Assembly (NCBI RefSeq): GCF_001465595.2
Contig: NZ_CP013481.2
Span: 1,612,001-1,676,000, forward strand
Length of the DNA: 64,000 nucleotides
Direction: 5' to 3'
DNA from: Pandoraea apista
Lineage (GTDB): Bacteria > Pseudomonadota > Gammaproteobacteria > Burkholderiales > Burkholderiaceae
The position numbers and the translations under genes were made by a program. The notes under the pieces were generated by a model. The model worked only from the letters and a program-made list of their open reading frames with translations. It did not search any database and had not been told where the DNA came from. Shown in pieces: positions 27,188 to 36,060 of the stretch; positions within the stretch are counted from its first letter, which is position 1; every line of letters begins with the position of its first letter.

Positions 27188-28375
27188 ATGGCAGTGATTA
27201 CCACCATCGAGGACTTGCGGGTTCTCGCACAGCGGCGAGTGCCGCGTATGTTTTACGAGTATGTCGATTCGGGGTCGTGGACGGAATCCACCTATCGGGC
27301 GAATGCGGCGGATTTCGGCGGTATCGGGTTCCGGCAACGCGTTGCCGTGAACATCGAGCATCGAAGCACACGCACGACGATGCTGGGTGAGCCGGTTGCC
27401 ATGCCGGTGGCGCTGGCGCCCACGGGCATGACCGGCATGCAGCACGCGGACGGCGAGATTCTCGCGGCGCGTGCGGCCGAAGCGTTCGGCGTGCCGTTCA
27501 CGCTCTCGACCGTGTCGATCTGCTCGATCGAGGACGTGGCGGCGCACACCAAGGCGCCGTTCTGGTTCCAGTTGTATGTTATGCGCGATCGCGATTTCAT
27601 CGAGCGCCTGATCGACCGTGCCAAGGCGGCAGGATGTTCGGCGCTGATGGTGACAATGGATTTGCAGATCAGCGGTCAACGCCATCGCGACATCAAGAAC
27701 GGCCTGTCGGCGCCGCCGAAGCTGACGCTGCCGAACATTGCCAACATGATGACCAAGCCGCGCTGGTGCATGGGCATGTTGGGCACTCGGCGCCGCACCT
27801 TCGGCAACATCGTTGGCCATGCCAAGGGGGTGGACGACATCGGTTCGCTGGCAGCATGGTCGGCGGCGCAGTTCGACCCGTGCCTGTCGTGGAACGATGT
27901 TGAGTGGATCAAGAAGCGTTGGGGTGGCAAGCTCGTGCTCAAGGGCGTGCTCGATCCTGAAGACGCGCGAGCGGCACGCGATACCGGGGCCGACGCGATC
28001 GTGGTGAGCAATCACGGCGGGCGTCAGCTTGACGGTGCGATTTCGACGATTCGCGCGTTGCCGGACATCGTGGCGGCGGTGGGGCGTGACACCGAGGTCT
28101 GGCTCGATGGCGGTATTCGTTCCGGTCAGGACGTGATCAAGGCGATGGCGCTGGGCGCAAAGGGCACGCTGATCGGGCGCCCGTTCCTCTATGGGTTGGG
28201 CGCAATGGGCGAGGCGGGGGTGCGTCGCGCGCTGGAGGTCATTGCAAAGGAGATGGACGTCACGATGGCGCTGACCGGCCGCACGACCATCGACCGTCTC
28301 GATCCGTCGATGCTGATTCCGGGCAGCTATCCGACGGGTATCGGTCCGTACCTGCCGGAGCCCGACGGACAGTAA
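27188..28375 (+). CDS. FMN-dependent alpha-hydroxy-acid oxidase/dehydrogenase (LldD family)
   Basis: A 395-residue TIM-barrel flavoenzyme oxidising a 2-hydroxyacid, perhaps L-lactate. The catalytic motif 'SNHGGRQLDGA' carries the active-site His and Arg. 'LAPTGMTGM', 'PFTLSTVSICSIEDVA', 'WFQLYVMRDR' and 'DGGIRSGQDVIKAMALGAKG' are family signatures. It is closest in style to LldD, but mandelate and other 2-hydroxyacid enzymes share these features, so no symbol is given. A terminator follows. Lrp regulator upstream. Confidence 0.9.
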   Translation: MAVITTIEDLRVLAQRRVPRMFYEYVDSGSWTESTYRANAADFGGIGFRQRVAVNIEHRSTRTTMLGEPVAMPVALAPTGMTGMQHADGEILAARAAEAFGVPFTLSTVSICSIEDVAAHTKAPFWFQLYVMRDRDFIERLIDRAKAAGCSALMVTMDLQISGQRHRDIKNGLSAPPKLTLPNIANMMTKPRWCMGMLGTRRRTFGNIVGHAKGVDDIGSLAAWSAAQFDPCLSWNDVEWIKKRWGGKLVLKGVLDPEDARAARDTGADAIVVSNHGGRQLDGAISTIRALPDIVAAVGRDTEVWLDGGIRSGQDVIKAMALGAKGTLIGRPFLYGLGAMGEAGVRRALEVIAKEMDVTMALTGRTTIDRLDPSMLIPGSYPTGIGPYLPEPDGQ

Positions 28376-28392
28376 TCGGCGCTCTGGAAAGC

Positions 28393-28426
28393 AAAAAAGC
28401 CGCAGCTATCGCGCTGCGGCTTTTTT
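28393..28426 (+). terminator. Strong rho-independent terminator, bidirectional
   Basis: AAAAAAGCCGCAGC (28393-28406) pairs with GCTGCGGCTTTTTT (28413-28426); loop TATCGC. T-runs exist on both strands, so it can also end the convergent glycine-zipper gene. Confidence 0.92.
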
Positions 28427-28485
28427 GTGTCCCTTGAACAAAGGCCGAAGGCCGCGTTGTATCAGGGCAGGCCGTGGCGGGACGA

Positions 28486-28914
28486 TCAATGATGGTGTTT
28501 GCGATGACCCCGGTGTTTGCCGCGATAGTGGTCGTCGTCGTGGGCGCTTGAGCGCGACATGTTGCCACCGAGCGCGGCACCCGCGCCGCCGCCAACGGCC
28601 GCACCGATCAGGCCGCCCGAACGGCCGCCCATCGCATTGCCTGCCGCCGTACCGGCGCCGCCGCCCAGCGCGCCGCCCAGAATGGCGCCTGTGCGCTCGC
28701 GGCGGTTGGACGTTATCGCGCCACCGGCACCGCCGCCCACTGCACCACCCAACACCGCACCGGTGCTGCCGCCAAGCGCGCCGCCTACGGCTGCGCCTGC
28801 CACGCCGCCCAGCGCGCCGCCGAGGGCATTGTTCATATCACTGGCCGAAGCCGTCAGGGAAGTGGTTGCAACCACGGCGGTGATCGCCACCATCGGGAAA
28901 ATTCGCTTGAGCAT
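28486..28914 (-). CDS. Secreted glycine-zipper protein with His-rich tail
   Basis: A 142-residue protein with a signal peptide (about 1-24, 'VATTSLTASA'). Almost the whole mature chain is GxxxG/GGxxGG zipper ('NALGGALGGVAGAAVGGALG' and similar blocks at 27-115), which packs membrane helices or forms oligomers. A short Arg-rich break ('ITSNRRERTGAI') splits the zipper in two. The last 18 residues are His/Asp/Lys-rich (HDDDHYRGKHRGHRKHHH), a plausible metal-binding tail. The function is unknown; an envelope or stress role is typical of such proteins. Confidence 0.8.
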   Translation of the reverse strand: MLKRIFPMVAITAVVATTSLTASASDMNNALGGALGGVAGAAVGGALGGSTGAVLGGAVGGGAGGAITSNRRERTGAILGGALGGGAGTAAGNAMGGRSGGLIGAAVGGGAGAALGGNMSRSSAHDDDHYRGKHRGHRKHHH

Positions 28915-29047
28915 GAGTCTTGTAGGAGATTCGGATTAACGCGAGGCAAGTATAAAGACGCGTCGCCTTGCCACCGCGTGCCCAATGTTTCGTTTCTCGT
29001 AAGACGGGTAACAATATGTTTCATTGCGTGCATTCGCTGTGAGTCGG

Positions 29048-29974
29048 TTATAGAGACTCGCCATTCGCACGCCGCCGCGACGGCACCTTCATTTCGGCCA
29101 CATACCGGTACAACTGCGCCGCCGCCGGCGAGAGCGGCCGTGCCTTGCTCCGGATCATGCCAACGCGCCGCGTTACCACCGGATCGACCAGCGGCACACT
29201 CGTGAGCAACGGATGATCGCCTCCCGGCATCGCCATCGTTGGCACCGCTGCTACCCCCAGACCCGCTTCCACCAGTCCCAGCATCGTCGTCACATGCTGG
29301 GTCTCGCAAATACTTGGCGGGCGCTGCGGCAGTGCGGTCAACGCCTGATCGAGCAGCAACCGGTTGCCCGAGACCTTGCCCACGGTGATGTAGTCGTACT
29401 CGTAAAGCTCGCGCCACGTGACCCGTTTCTTGCCCGCAAGCGGGTGATCGCGCCGGCACGCCGCCACGTACCGCTCTTGCAGCAGGAGTTTGAACTCGAT
29501 GTTCGGCTCCTGACTGCCGATGAAATTCAAGCCGAAATCGGCGTCGCCATTGGCCACGGCGGCAAGCACCTCGTTGGCGCTCGCGTCGAGTACCGAGATG
29601 CGAATGCGCGGAAACGCCCGGTGGTATCGCGAGATCACCTGCGGCATGAAGTAGTACGCGGCAGAGGGCACGCAGGCGATGGTTACATGCCCGAGACTCG
29701 GCGACGCCACGTCGCGAATGCTCAGAAGCGCGTTGTCCAGATCGTCGAGGATGCGTTCGGCATCGCGCGCAAACGCCCGGCCCACGTTAGTGAGCGCCAC
29801 GCGCCGCGTGCTGCGCTCGAAGAGCTTGACCCCCAGGGCGTCCTCCAGCTTGTCGATGCGGCGCGAGAGCGCCGGTTGCGAAAGGTGGATCGCTTCGGCT
29901 GCGCGGCGAAAACTCGCGAGTTGAGCCACCGCGCGAAAGGCCTGCAAATCGTTCAGATCGAAATTGATCGCCAT
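29048..29974 (-). CDS. LysR-family transcriptional regulator
   Basis: A 308-residue LTTR with a winged helix-turn-helix at 1-60 ('LNDLQAFRAVAQLASFRRAA', then 'EAIHLSQPALSRRIDKLEDA') and a substrate-binding domain beginning 'LGHVTIACVPSAAYYFMPQV'. It is divergent from the MHS-type transporter gene, with a 335-bp gap containing a textbook LTTR dyad (30126-30150), so it most likely controls that gene. TcuR-like regulators have this arrangement with citrate/tricarballylate transporters. Confidence 0.92.
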   Translation of the reverse strand: MAINFDLNDLQAFRAVAQLASFRRAAEAIHLSQPALSRRIDKLEDALGVKLFERSTRRVALTNVGRAFARDAERILDDLDNALLSIRDVASPSLGHVTIACVPSAAYYFMPQVISRYHRAFPRIRISVLDASANEVLAAVANGDADFGLNFIGSQEPNIEFKLLLQERYVAACRRDHPLAGKKRVTWRELYEYDYITVGKVSGNRLLLDQALTALPQRPPSICETQHVTTMLGLVEAGLGVAAVPTMAMPGGDHPLLTSVPLVDPVVTRRVGMIRSKARPLSPAAAQLYRYVAEMKVPSRRRANGESL

Positions 29975-30309
29975 GACATTGAAGGATAAGAGTCGGGCCG
30001 GCGCCGCCAGTGACCCGGGTGTCGTGAACCGGAAATCGCGAAGCGGGCGTTGCCGATTGCCGCACTGTCGACGCGCGGCGCAGAGTGTAGCGTGTTACCG
30101 CTCGGTAGGCGCATTAGCATCCTACGATTGATAGCGTGTGTGCATCAATCCTTCCAAAACTTGCAATTCACAACCGGGGAACTTCCGGCGCACCATTGGC
30201 GGCTTCAAAAAAGCGTCCACGACGGTTCGACACGTCCCCGGCAGAGACGCAATGCGACGATTCACTGGCGGCTCGACCCCCCGGGCCGCAGGCAACACGG
30301 AGACAGCGC
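29975..30309. other. Divergent regulatory region between lysR-type gene and MHS transporter
   Basis: 335 bp without a gene. It holds the LTTR dyad at 30126-30150; otherwise I see no clear sigma70 boxes. The transporter frame stays open up to 30136, but that stretch overlaps the dyad and is not credible coding. Confidence 0.6.
30126..30150. promoter_or_regulatory. LysR-type operator dyad GATTGAT-N11-ATCAATC
   Basis: A perfect 7-bp inverted repeat with the T-N11-A spacing that defines LTTR recognition sites, midway between a lysR gene and its divergent target. Confidence 0.7.
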
Positions 30310-31629
30310 ATGTCACAGCGCCCCCAAGACGCGGTTTCGCGTCGCCCATCGAAAGCCGGCGCGGTCCTGCGCGTGACTGCCGGCAATTTCCTCGAGCAGT
30401 TCGATTTCTTTCTGTTCGGCTTCTACGCCACGCAGATTTCCCACGTCTTCTTCCCGACGGACAGCGAGTTCGCTTCGCTCATGCTGACCTTTGCCGTGTT
30501 CGGCGCAGGTTTCCTGATGCGGCCGCTTGGCGCCATTGTGCTTGGCGCGTATATCGATAACGTCGGTCGCCGTAAAGGGCTGGTCACCACGCTGGCCATC
30601 ATGGCAAGCGGCACCATCCTCATCGCCTTCGTGCCGGGTTACGAAACCCTCGGGTTGGCGGCACCGGTGCTGGTGCTGATTGGTCGGCTGCTGCAAGGGT
30701 TCTCGGCCGGTGCCGAACTCGGCGGCGTGTCTGTGTATCTCGCGGAAATCGCCACGCCGGGCCGCAAGGGCTTTTACACGAGCTGGCAGTCGGCGAGTCA
30801 GCAGGTGGCCATCGTCGTCTCGGCGGGTCTTGGCTTTGCGCTTTCGCTGACGTTGACCGCGCAACAGATCGCCTCGTGGGGCTGGCGTTTGCCGTTCCTC
30901 GTGGGCTGCATGATCGTGCCGGTGATTTTCGCACTGCGCCGCTCGCTCCAGGAGAGCGACGAGTTCAAGCAACGCAAGCGTCATCCGTCGGTCGGCGAAG
31001 TGTTCCGCTCGATGGCTGCCAACGCGGGCGTGGTGCTCGGCGGCACGATGCTCGTCGCGCTGACCACCACGGCGTTTTACCTGATCACTGTCTACGCACC
31101 GACGTTCGGCAAGAGCGTGCTGCACCTCTCGAGCGCCGACGCGTTGCTCGTGACGCTGTGCGTGGGCGTATCGAACTTCATCTGGTTGCCTATCGGCGGC
31201 ACGCTCTCCGACCGAATCGGGCGTCGTCCGGTGCTGCTGCTCTTCGCGGGGCTCACCCTGGTGACGGCGTATCCGGTTCTGTCGTTCCTTGTGCAGGCGC
31301 CGAGCTTCACGCGCATGCTGGTCGCGCTGCTGTGGCTCTCGTTCCTGTACGGCATGTACAACGGCGCGATGATCCCGGCGCTCACCGAAGTCATGCCGCC
31401 GGACGTGCGCGTGGCCGGTTTCTCGCTGGCCTATAGCCTGGCGACGGCGATTTTCGGCGGCTTCACGCCCGCACTGTCGACGTACCTGATTCATGCCACG
31501 GGCGACAAGGCTGCGCCGGGCTACTGGATGAGCTTCGCTGCGTTGTGTGCGATCTGCGCGACGCTGGCGCTTTATCGCGGCCGCCCCGGCGGGCAAGGCC
31601 GCACCCGTACCGAACTCGCCGCAGGTTAA
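30310..31629 (+). CDS. MFS transporter, metabolite:H+ symporter family (TcuC/CitA-like)
   Basis: A 439-residue, 12-segment symporter for organic acids. '[20 protein letters not shown]' in the first segment, '[13 protein letters not shown]' (motif A), and '[20 protein letters not shown]' plus '[14 protein letters not shown]' are hallmarks of the MHS subfamily that includes citrate, tricarballylate and ketoglutarate transporters. The divergent LysR and the dyad support substrate-induced control. The start is the ATG at 30310; the longer open frame enters the operator. Which acid it carries is unknown. Confidence 0.9.
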   Translation: MSQRPQDAVSRRPSKAGAVLRVTAGNFLEQFDFFLFGFYATQISHVFFPTDSEFASLMLTFAVFGAGFLMRPLGAIVLGAYIDNVGRRKGLVTTLAIMASGTILIAFVPGYETLGLAAPVLVLIGRLLQGFSAGAELGGVSVYLAEIATPGRKGFYTSWQSASQQVAIVVSAGLGFALSLTLTAQQIASWGWRLPFLVGCMIVPVIFALRRSLQESDEFKQRKRHPSVGEVFRSMAANAGVVLGGTMLVALTTTAFYLITVYAPTFGKSVLHLSSADALLVTLCVGVSNFIWLPIGGTLSDRIGRRPVLLLFAGLTLVTAYPVLSFLVQAPSFTRMLVALLWLSFLYGMYNGAMIPALTEVMPPDVRVAGFSLAYSLATAIFGGFTPALSTYLIHATGDKAAPGYWMSFAALCAICATLALYRGRPGGQGRTRTELAAG

Positions 31630-31656
31630 CCAGAATCCAGAGTCAGAGAGGTCGCC

Positions 31657-32472
31657 ATGAAAACACTTTTCTCCCCGGTGCGCGTGAGCGCAGCCCGACG
31701 CCTCGTTGCCGCCCTCGGGGCGGGTATCGCGATGACGGCGCTGTTCGCCGCTCCCGCTGTTCACGCGGAAGACCTGCGCGTGATGAACTCCGGCGGCTTC
31801 ACGGCCGCCTACAAGCTGCTGCTGCCCAAGTTCGAGGCATCGAGCGGCGATCACGTCGATACCGCCTGGGGCCCGTCGATGGGCAAGGCGCCCGAGGCGA
31901 TTCCGAATCGTCTGGCGCGGGGCGAGTCGGCCGACGTCGTCATCATGGTCGGTTACGCACTCGACGATCTCATCAAGGCGGGCAAGGTGCGTCCCGATTC
32001 GCGTGTTGATCTGGCCGACTCGCGTATCGGTGTCGTCGTCAGGGCGGGCGACCCGGTGCCGGACGTCAGCACCCCCGAGACGCTGAAGGCGGCGCTTCTG
32101 GCCGCGAAGTCGGTCGCGTATTCCGATAGTGCCAGCGGCGTGTACGTTGAGCGCGAACTCTTTAAGAAGCTTGGCATTGCCGAACAGATGAAGGGCAAAG
32201 CGGTGATGGTGCAAAAAACGCCCGTCGCCGAGAAAGTGGCTGCCGGCGACTACGCCTTGGGATTGCAACAGGTGAGCGAGTTGCTGCCGGTCAAGGGCGT
32301 TGCGTTCGCGGGCAAGATTCCCGAGTCGCTGCAATCGGTCACGCGTTTCGCCGGCGGCGTGCCGGTGAATGCACCGCATCCCGAAGAAGCGAAGAAGCTG
32401 CTGATGTACATGGCAGCCCCCGCCGTCGCGAAGGATGTCGAGTCCACCGGACTCGATCCGCTGGCGCACTGA
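31657..32472 (+). CDS. ModA-like periplasmic substrate-binding protein (orphan)
   Basis: A 271-residue exported protein: signal peptide at about 1-37 ('LFAAPAVHAED'), then a PBP type II domain beginning 'LRVMNSGGFTAAYKLLLPKF' that matches the molybdate-binding ModA fold ('GESADVVIMVGYALDDLI', 'SDSASGVYVERELFKKLGI'). No ModB/ModC genes are nearby; the neighbour 27 bp upstream is an MFS symporter. It could be a sensor or scavenging protein for the same organic acid. Molybdate binding is not implied. Confidence 0.85.
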   Translation: MKTLFSPVRVSAARRLVAALGAGIAMTALFAAPAVHAEDLRVMNSGGFTAAYKLLLPKFEASSGDHVDTAWGPSMGKAPEAIPNRLARGESADVVIMVGYALDDLIKAGKVRPDSRVDLADSRIGVVVRAGDPVPDVSTPETLKAALLAAKSVAYSDSASGVYVERELFKKLGIAEQMKGKAVMVQKTPVAEKVAAGDYALGLQQVSELLPVKGVAFAGKIPESLQSVTRFAGGVPVNAPHPEEAKKLLMYMAAPAVAKDVESTGLDPLAH

Positions 32473-32624
32473 TGATCCCTTTGTCAGTGAAGCAGTGAAC
32501 TCACGTTTCTCCATTGCCGAGGGGACTTAAATTTCCTCTCGGCAACCTTGGCGGGTTTGACCGACAATGACGTGTCAGACAACGGCGTTGCTTCGAACAA
32601 CGCCACCGCCAAGGAGAGAGACTC

Positions 32625-34160
32625 ATGGCCCTCGCGCCAGACCTGCCGTCCCTGGCTGCCCGCTCGGATGCAGCCGAAGCCAACACCATGGCGTTCCCCA
32701 ATGCACAACTGAACGCCATCGTTGCGCTCGATGCGCTTGCGTTATCGGAGGCGATTCGAACGCGTCAGGTCTCGTGCCGCGAGGTCATGCAGGCGTATCT
32801 CGCGCACATCGCCCACTACAACCCGGCGGTCAACGCCATTGTGTCCTTGCGCGATGCCGATGCGTTGCTGGCGCAGGCCGACGAGCGCGATCGGCAACTG
32901 GCGAACGGTCAGTATCTCGGCTGGATGCACGGCATGCCGCACGCGGTGAAGGATCTGGCCGCCTGTGCCGGGTTTCCAACGCGCAAGGGCTCGCCGCTGA
33001 CGCCGGAAGCGCCCGACACGCAGGACAGCATCAGCGTTGCGCGTATCCGCGCTGCGGGCGCGATTTTCATCGGCAAGACCAACGTTTCCGAATTCGGCCT
33101 GGGGTCGCACAGCTACAACCCGGTCTTCGGTATCACACGTAACGCTTACGACACCACCCGCATTGCAGGCGGCAGCAGCGGCGGGGCGGGCAGCGCGCTG
33201 GCGCTGCGCATGCTGCCGGTGGCGGACGGCAGCGACATGATGGGATCGTTGCGCAATCCGGCGGCGTTCGGCAATGTGTACGGCTTTCGGCCGTCGCAGG
33301 GCCGTGTGCCGTATGGGCCGACGCCGGAGATCTTCGTCCAGCAACTGAGCACCGAAGGGCCGATGGGCCGCACGGTCGCCGATGTTGCCCAATTGCTCGC
33401 TACGCAGGCTGGATACGATGCGCGCAGTCCGCTGTCGCTGGCTCACGAGCCGCCGCCGTTCGCGAGCGCGCTACCGCGCGAGGTCAAGGGGATGAAGCTG
33501 GGCTGGCTCGGCGACTACGGGGGCCATCTGCCCATGGAGGACGGCGTGATGGCGCTGTGCGAGGCGTCGCTGCATGATTTCACGGCAATGGGGTGCGAAG
33601 TGGAGGCATGCGTGCCGGACTTCGCGCCCGACCGGTTGTGGCAGACGTGGCTGACGCTGCGTCACTGGCTCGTGAACGGTTCGCTGGGAGAGATGTACGC
33701 CGATCCTGCGCGTCGCGACAAGCTCAAGCCGGAAGCGCAATGGGAAGTCGAGGGTGGCAATGCGTTGCGCGCTGCCGATGTATTTCGCGCCTCTGTCGAT
33801 CGCAGCGAGTGGTACCGCTCGCTGGCACGGTTGTTCGAGCGTTACGACTTTCTGTTGCTGCCCTCGGCGCAGGTATTTCCGTTCGACGCGGAAACGCACT
33901 GGCCCACGTCGGTGGCGGGCAAACCGATGGACACCTATCACCGGTGGATGGAAGTTGTGATCGGGCCGACGCTGGCCGGGTTGCCGGCGATCAGTGTGCC
34001 GGTCGGATTCGACGCGCGCGGTTTGCCGATGGGGCTCCAAATCATTGGGCCGGCGCAAGCGGATCTCGCGGTGCTGCAACTTGCGCACGCCCATGAGCAG
34101 CAAACGCAGTGGGTGCGCCGCTATCTGCCGCCGATGCTCTCGGGCAGTGCGCGGGCCTGA
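32625..34160 (+). CDS. Amidase-signature family amidohydrolase
   Basis: A 511-residue Ser-cisSer-Lys hydrolase acting on carboxamides. The triad can be placed at Lys109 ('PHAVKDLA'), cis-Ser184 in 'AGGSSGGAGS', and nucleophile Ser208 in 'MMGSLRNPA'. The last motif departs a little from the usual 'GSIR' pattern, so activity or specificity may be unusual. AGGAGA precedes the ATG. It lies 152 bp after the ModA-like gene on the same strand; a shared role is possible but not shown. Confidence 0.9.
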   Translation: MALAPDLPSLAARSDAAEANTMAFPNAQLNAIVALDALALSEAIRTRQVSCREVMQAYLAHIAHYNPAVNAIVSLRDADALLAQADERDRQLANGQYLGWMHGMPHAVKDLAACAGFPTRKGSPLTPEAPDTQDSISVARIRAAGAIFIGKTNVSEFGLGSHSYNPVFGITRNAYDTTRIAGGSSGGAGSALALRMLPVADGSDMMGSLRNPAAFGNVYGFRPSQGRVPYGPTPEIFVQQLSTEGPMGRTVADVAQLLATQAGYDARSPLSLAHEPPPFASALPREVKGMKLGWLGDYGGHLPMEDGVMALCEASLHDFTAMGCEVEACVPDFAPDRLWQTWLTLRHWLVNGSLGEMYADPARRDKLKPEAQWEVEGGNALRAADVFRASVDRSEWYRSLARLFERYDFLLLPSAQVFPFDAETHWPTSVAGKPMDTYHRWMEVVIGPTLAGLPAISVPVGFDARGLPMGLQIIGPAQADLAVLQLAHAHEQQTQWVRRYLPPMLSGSARA

Positions 34161-34202
34161 CATTTCGGCTCGGCCGCGCGGTCGAAATGACGAAGTCCCG
34201 GC

Positions 34203-34445
34203 TTAGCGGGTACGTGCCGCCCGCGCCTGAGCGCGCAGCGGCCGTAGCAATTCACCTAGCGCGTTGTGGTCGATTTCGTGCATGAGCGCAAGCAGACGGC
34301 CGATCTCTCCCGGGGGAAATCCCTCGCGGGCGAACCAGCTCAGGTAGTTGCCCGGCAGGTCGGCGATGTAGGTGCCCTTGTGTTTGCCGAAGGGCATGGG
34401 CGTCGTGACGAGGCGCATCAGCGCATCGGCGTCGAAGTCGAGCAT
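34203..34445 (-). CDS. DUF3820 family protein
   Basis: A complete 80-residue protein. 'MPFGKHKGTYIADLPGNYLS' followed by 'WFAREGFPPGEIGRLLAL' is the DUF3820 core; the family is named in databases as a putative quorum-sensing-regulated virulence factor, with no established biochemical function. The C-terminus is Arg/Ala-rich. It is convergent with the amidase gene. Confidence 0.85.
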   Translation of the reverse strand: MLDFDADALMRLVTTPMPFGKHKGTYIADLPGNYLSWFAREGFPPGEIGRLLALMHEIDHNALGELLRPLRAQARAARTR

Positions 34446-34605
34446 GACGAAGGGCGCGGCGTGAGACGCACGCGAGTAAGACAGAAAGCATCACGCTATC
34501 ACACGCAGCCTTCGCCGCGCTGGCATCGGATCGCCGTCGGTCTTCCATGGGCACGCTGCGAACGAAAATGCGCTCCTGCCTGCATTCCACTTTTCGGGTC
34601 ACGCC

Positions 34606-35175
34606 ATGACTGAGCCTCGCCTGACATTCCTCGACCAGACAGCGTGGGAAAACTGGTTGACGCAGAACGGAAAGACACCGACCGGGGTATGGCTGCGCCT
34701 TGCCAAAAAGGGCAAAGGGCAGCCGACCTTGACTTACGAACAGGCGCTGGAAAGTGCGCTTTGTCACGGCTGGATCGACGGTCAAAAGCAGGCGGAAGAT
34801 GACGAATACTGGTTGCAGCGCTTTACACCGCGTTCAGCAAAGAGTCTCTGGTCCAAGCTCAACAAAAAACGGGCTGAAGCGCTGATCGCCGCAGGCAGAA
34901 TGCATCCTGCCGGCATGCAAGAAATCGAGCAAGCCAAGGCGGATGGCCGCTGGGAGGCCGCCTATACGTCTGCCAGTAACTCGGTCGTGCCGCACGACCT
35001 GCAAGCGGCACTGGATGCCAACCCCAAGGCCAGTGCGTTTTTTGCGACGCTGAACAGCCGTAACCGGTACGCGATCCTGTTTCGGATACAGAACGCCAAA
35101 AAGCCCGAAACACGGTTGCGCAAGATCGAGGAATTTATCGGCATGCTCAATCGCGGCGAAACGCTTCATCCCTAG
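34606..35175 (+). CDS. YdeI/OmpD-associated family protein
   Basis: A 189-residue soluble protein of the YdeI family. 'TPTGVWLRLAKKGKG', 'ALCHGWIDGQKQ', 'YWLQRFTPRSAKSLWSKLNK' and the C-terminal 'NRYAILFRIQNAKKPETRLR' are the family signatures. The family function is poorly defined; some members are linked to polymyxin resistance. No operon partner. Confidence 0.9.
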   Translation: MTEPRLTFLDQTAWENWLTQNGKTPTGVWLRLAKKGKGQPTLTYEQALESALCHGWIDGQKQAEDDEYWLQRFTPRSAKSLWSKLNKKRAEALIAAGRMHPAGMQEIEQAKADGRWEAAYTSASNSVVPHDLQAALDANPKASAFFATLNSRNRYAILFRIQNAKKPETRLRKIEEFIGMLNRGETLHP

Positions 35176-35238
35176 ACCGGGGAGGGCGGCAGCCACCGAA
35201 GTCGCCGCCCGCCGCCTTGCCAAAGGCGCGCTTAACCC

Positions 35239-35880
35239 TTACCCCCGCGACGTCAGCAATTGCCAGCCGGCCGTGCCGAATACCACGGCGAGGCAACCGT
35301 CGAGCCAGCGCCGGATACGCAGATAGACGCGTCGCGCCGTGCGTGTGGAGAACAGCATCGCGTAGCCGCAGAACACGGTCAGCCCGATGACCACACAACC
35401 GGGCACGACCGCGAGGGGCATGGCCCCATCGGGAGTCGACGATAGTGCGACGACGGACACCCATCCCAGCACCGCCTTCGGGTTAGTGAGATGCATCAAC
35501 GTGCCGCGCAGGTACAGCCGTTTGAGCGACAGCGTGCCGCCGCCATCTGTGGGGGCCGACTGTGTGGTGCGCGTCGGGCGTAGCGCAGATCGCCCCGACT
35601 TGAGTGCCAACCACATCAGGTAGACCCCACCGAAGAGTTTGATGGCGATGAGGAACTGTGCGTAGGCGAGCAGGGTGGCGGCAATGCCGAGCATGGCGAC
35701 CGTTGCCCAGAACAGTGAGCCGGACATGACACCCAGCGCGAACGTCAGCGCCGGTTTGCGGCCATGATTCGTCGCGATGGACATGATCGCCAGATTGCTC
35801 GGCCCCGGGCTGGCCGCGCCGATGAAGTAGGCGGTGTAGGCAAGCAACAGATGCGTTGAGAACGTGGCGCTGACGAGCAT
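35239..35880 (-). CDS. LysE/RhtB-family amino acid exporter
   Basis: A 213-residue inner-membrane protein with about six segments. 'YFIGAASPGPSNLAIMSIAT' is the family's proline-rich entry loop, followed by 'NHGRKPALTFALGVMSGSLF' and 'FGGVYLMWLALKSGRSALR'. Such proteins export amino acids such as homoserine, threonine or cysteine derivatives. It borders a sulfur-related block, but there is no evidence of co-regulation. Confidence 0.88.
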   Translation of the reverse strand: MLVSATFSTHLLLAYTAYFIGAASPGPSNLAIMSIATNHGRKPALTFALGVMSGSLFWATVAMLGIAATLLAYAQFLIAIKLFGGVYLMWLALKSGRSALRPTRTTQSAPTDGGGTLSLKRLYLRGTLMHLTNPKAVLGWVSVVALSSTPDGAMPLAVVPGCVVIGLTVFCGYAMLFSTRTARRVYLRIRRWLDGCLAVVFGTAGWQLLTSRG

Positions 35881-35991
35881 GGCGAACCTCGTGCCGGAAG
35901 GCGGGGAATTTTGCGAGTGTCGGCGCGTGCGAGGTGCGGCGCCATAGACAGTTCGTCAATTTCCGACCGAGCCAGTTGCCGGCGGCTGGCG

Positions 35992-36011
35992 GCTGGCGGC
36001 CGGCCGCCAGC
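35992..36011. terminator. Perfect 20-bp palindrome downstream of the sulfur operon
   Basis: GCTGGCGGCCGGCCGCCAGC reads the same on both strands, and is preceded by repeats of GGCGGCTGGCGGCTGGC. It follows the stop of the minus-strand operon at 36061 and may act as its terminator, though it lacks a T-run and a loop. Confidence 0.4.
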
Positions 36012-36060
36012 GATTCCCCTGGCCCTCCGGCCAGAACGGTCGTGCCCGCCCTCGGCTGCC

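Noticed and set aside
30313..32514. 733-codon open frame on the minus strand
   Set aside because: Antisense to the MHS transporter and binding-protein genes, very rich in His/Arg/Gln, no recognisable domain.
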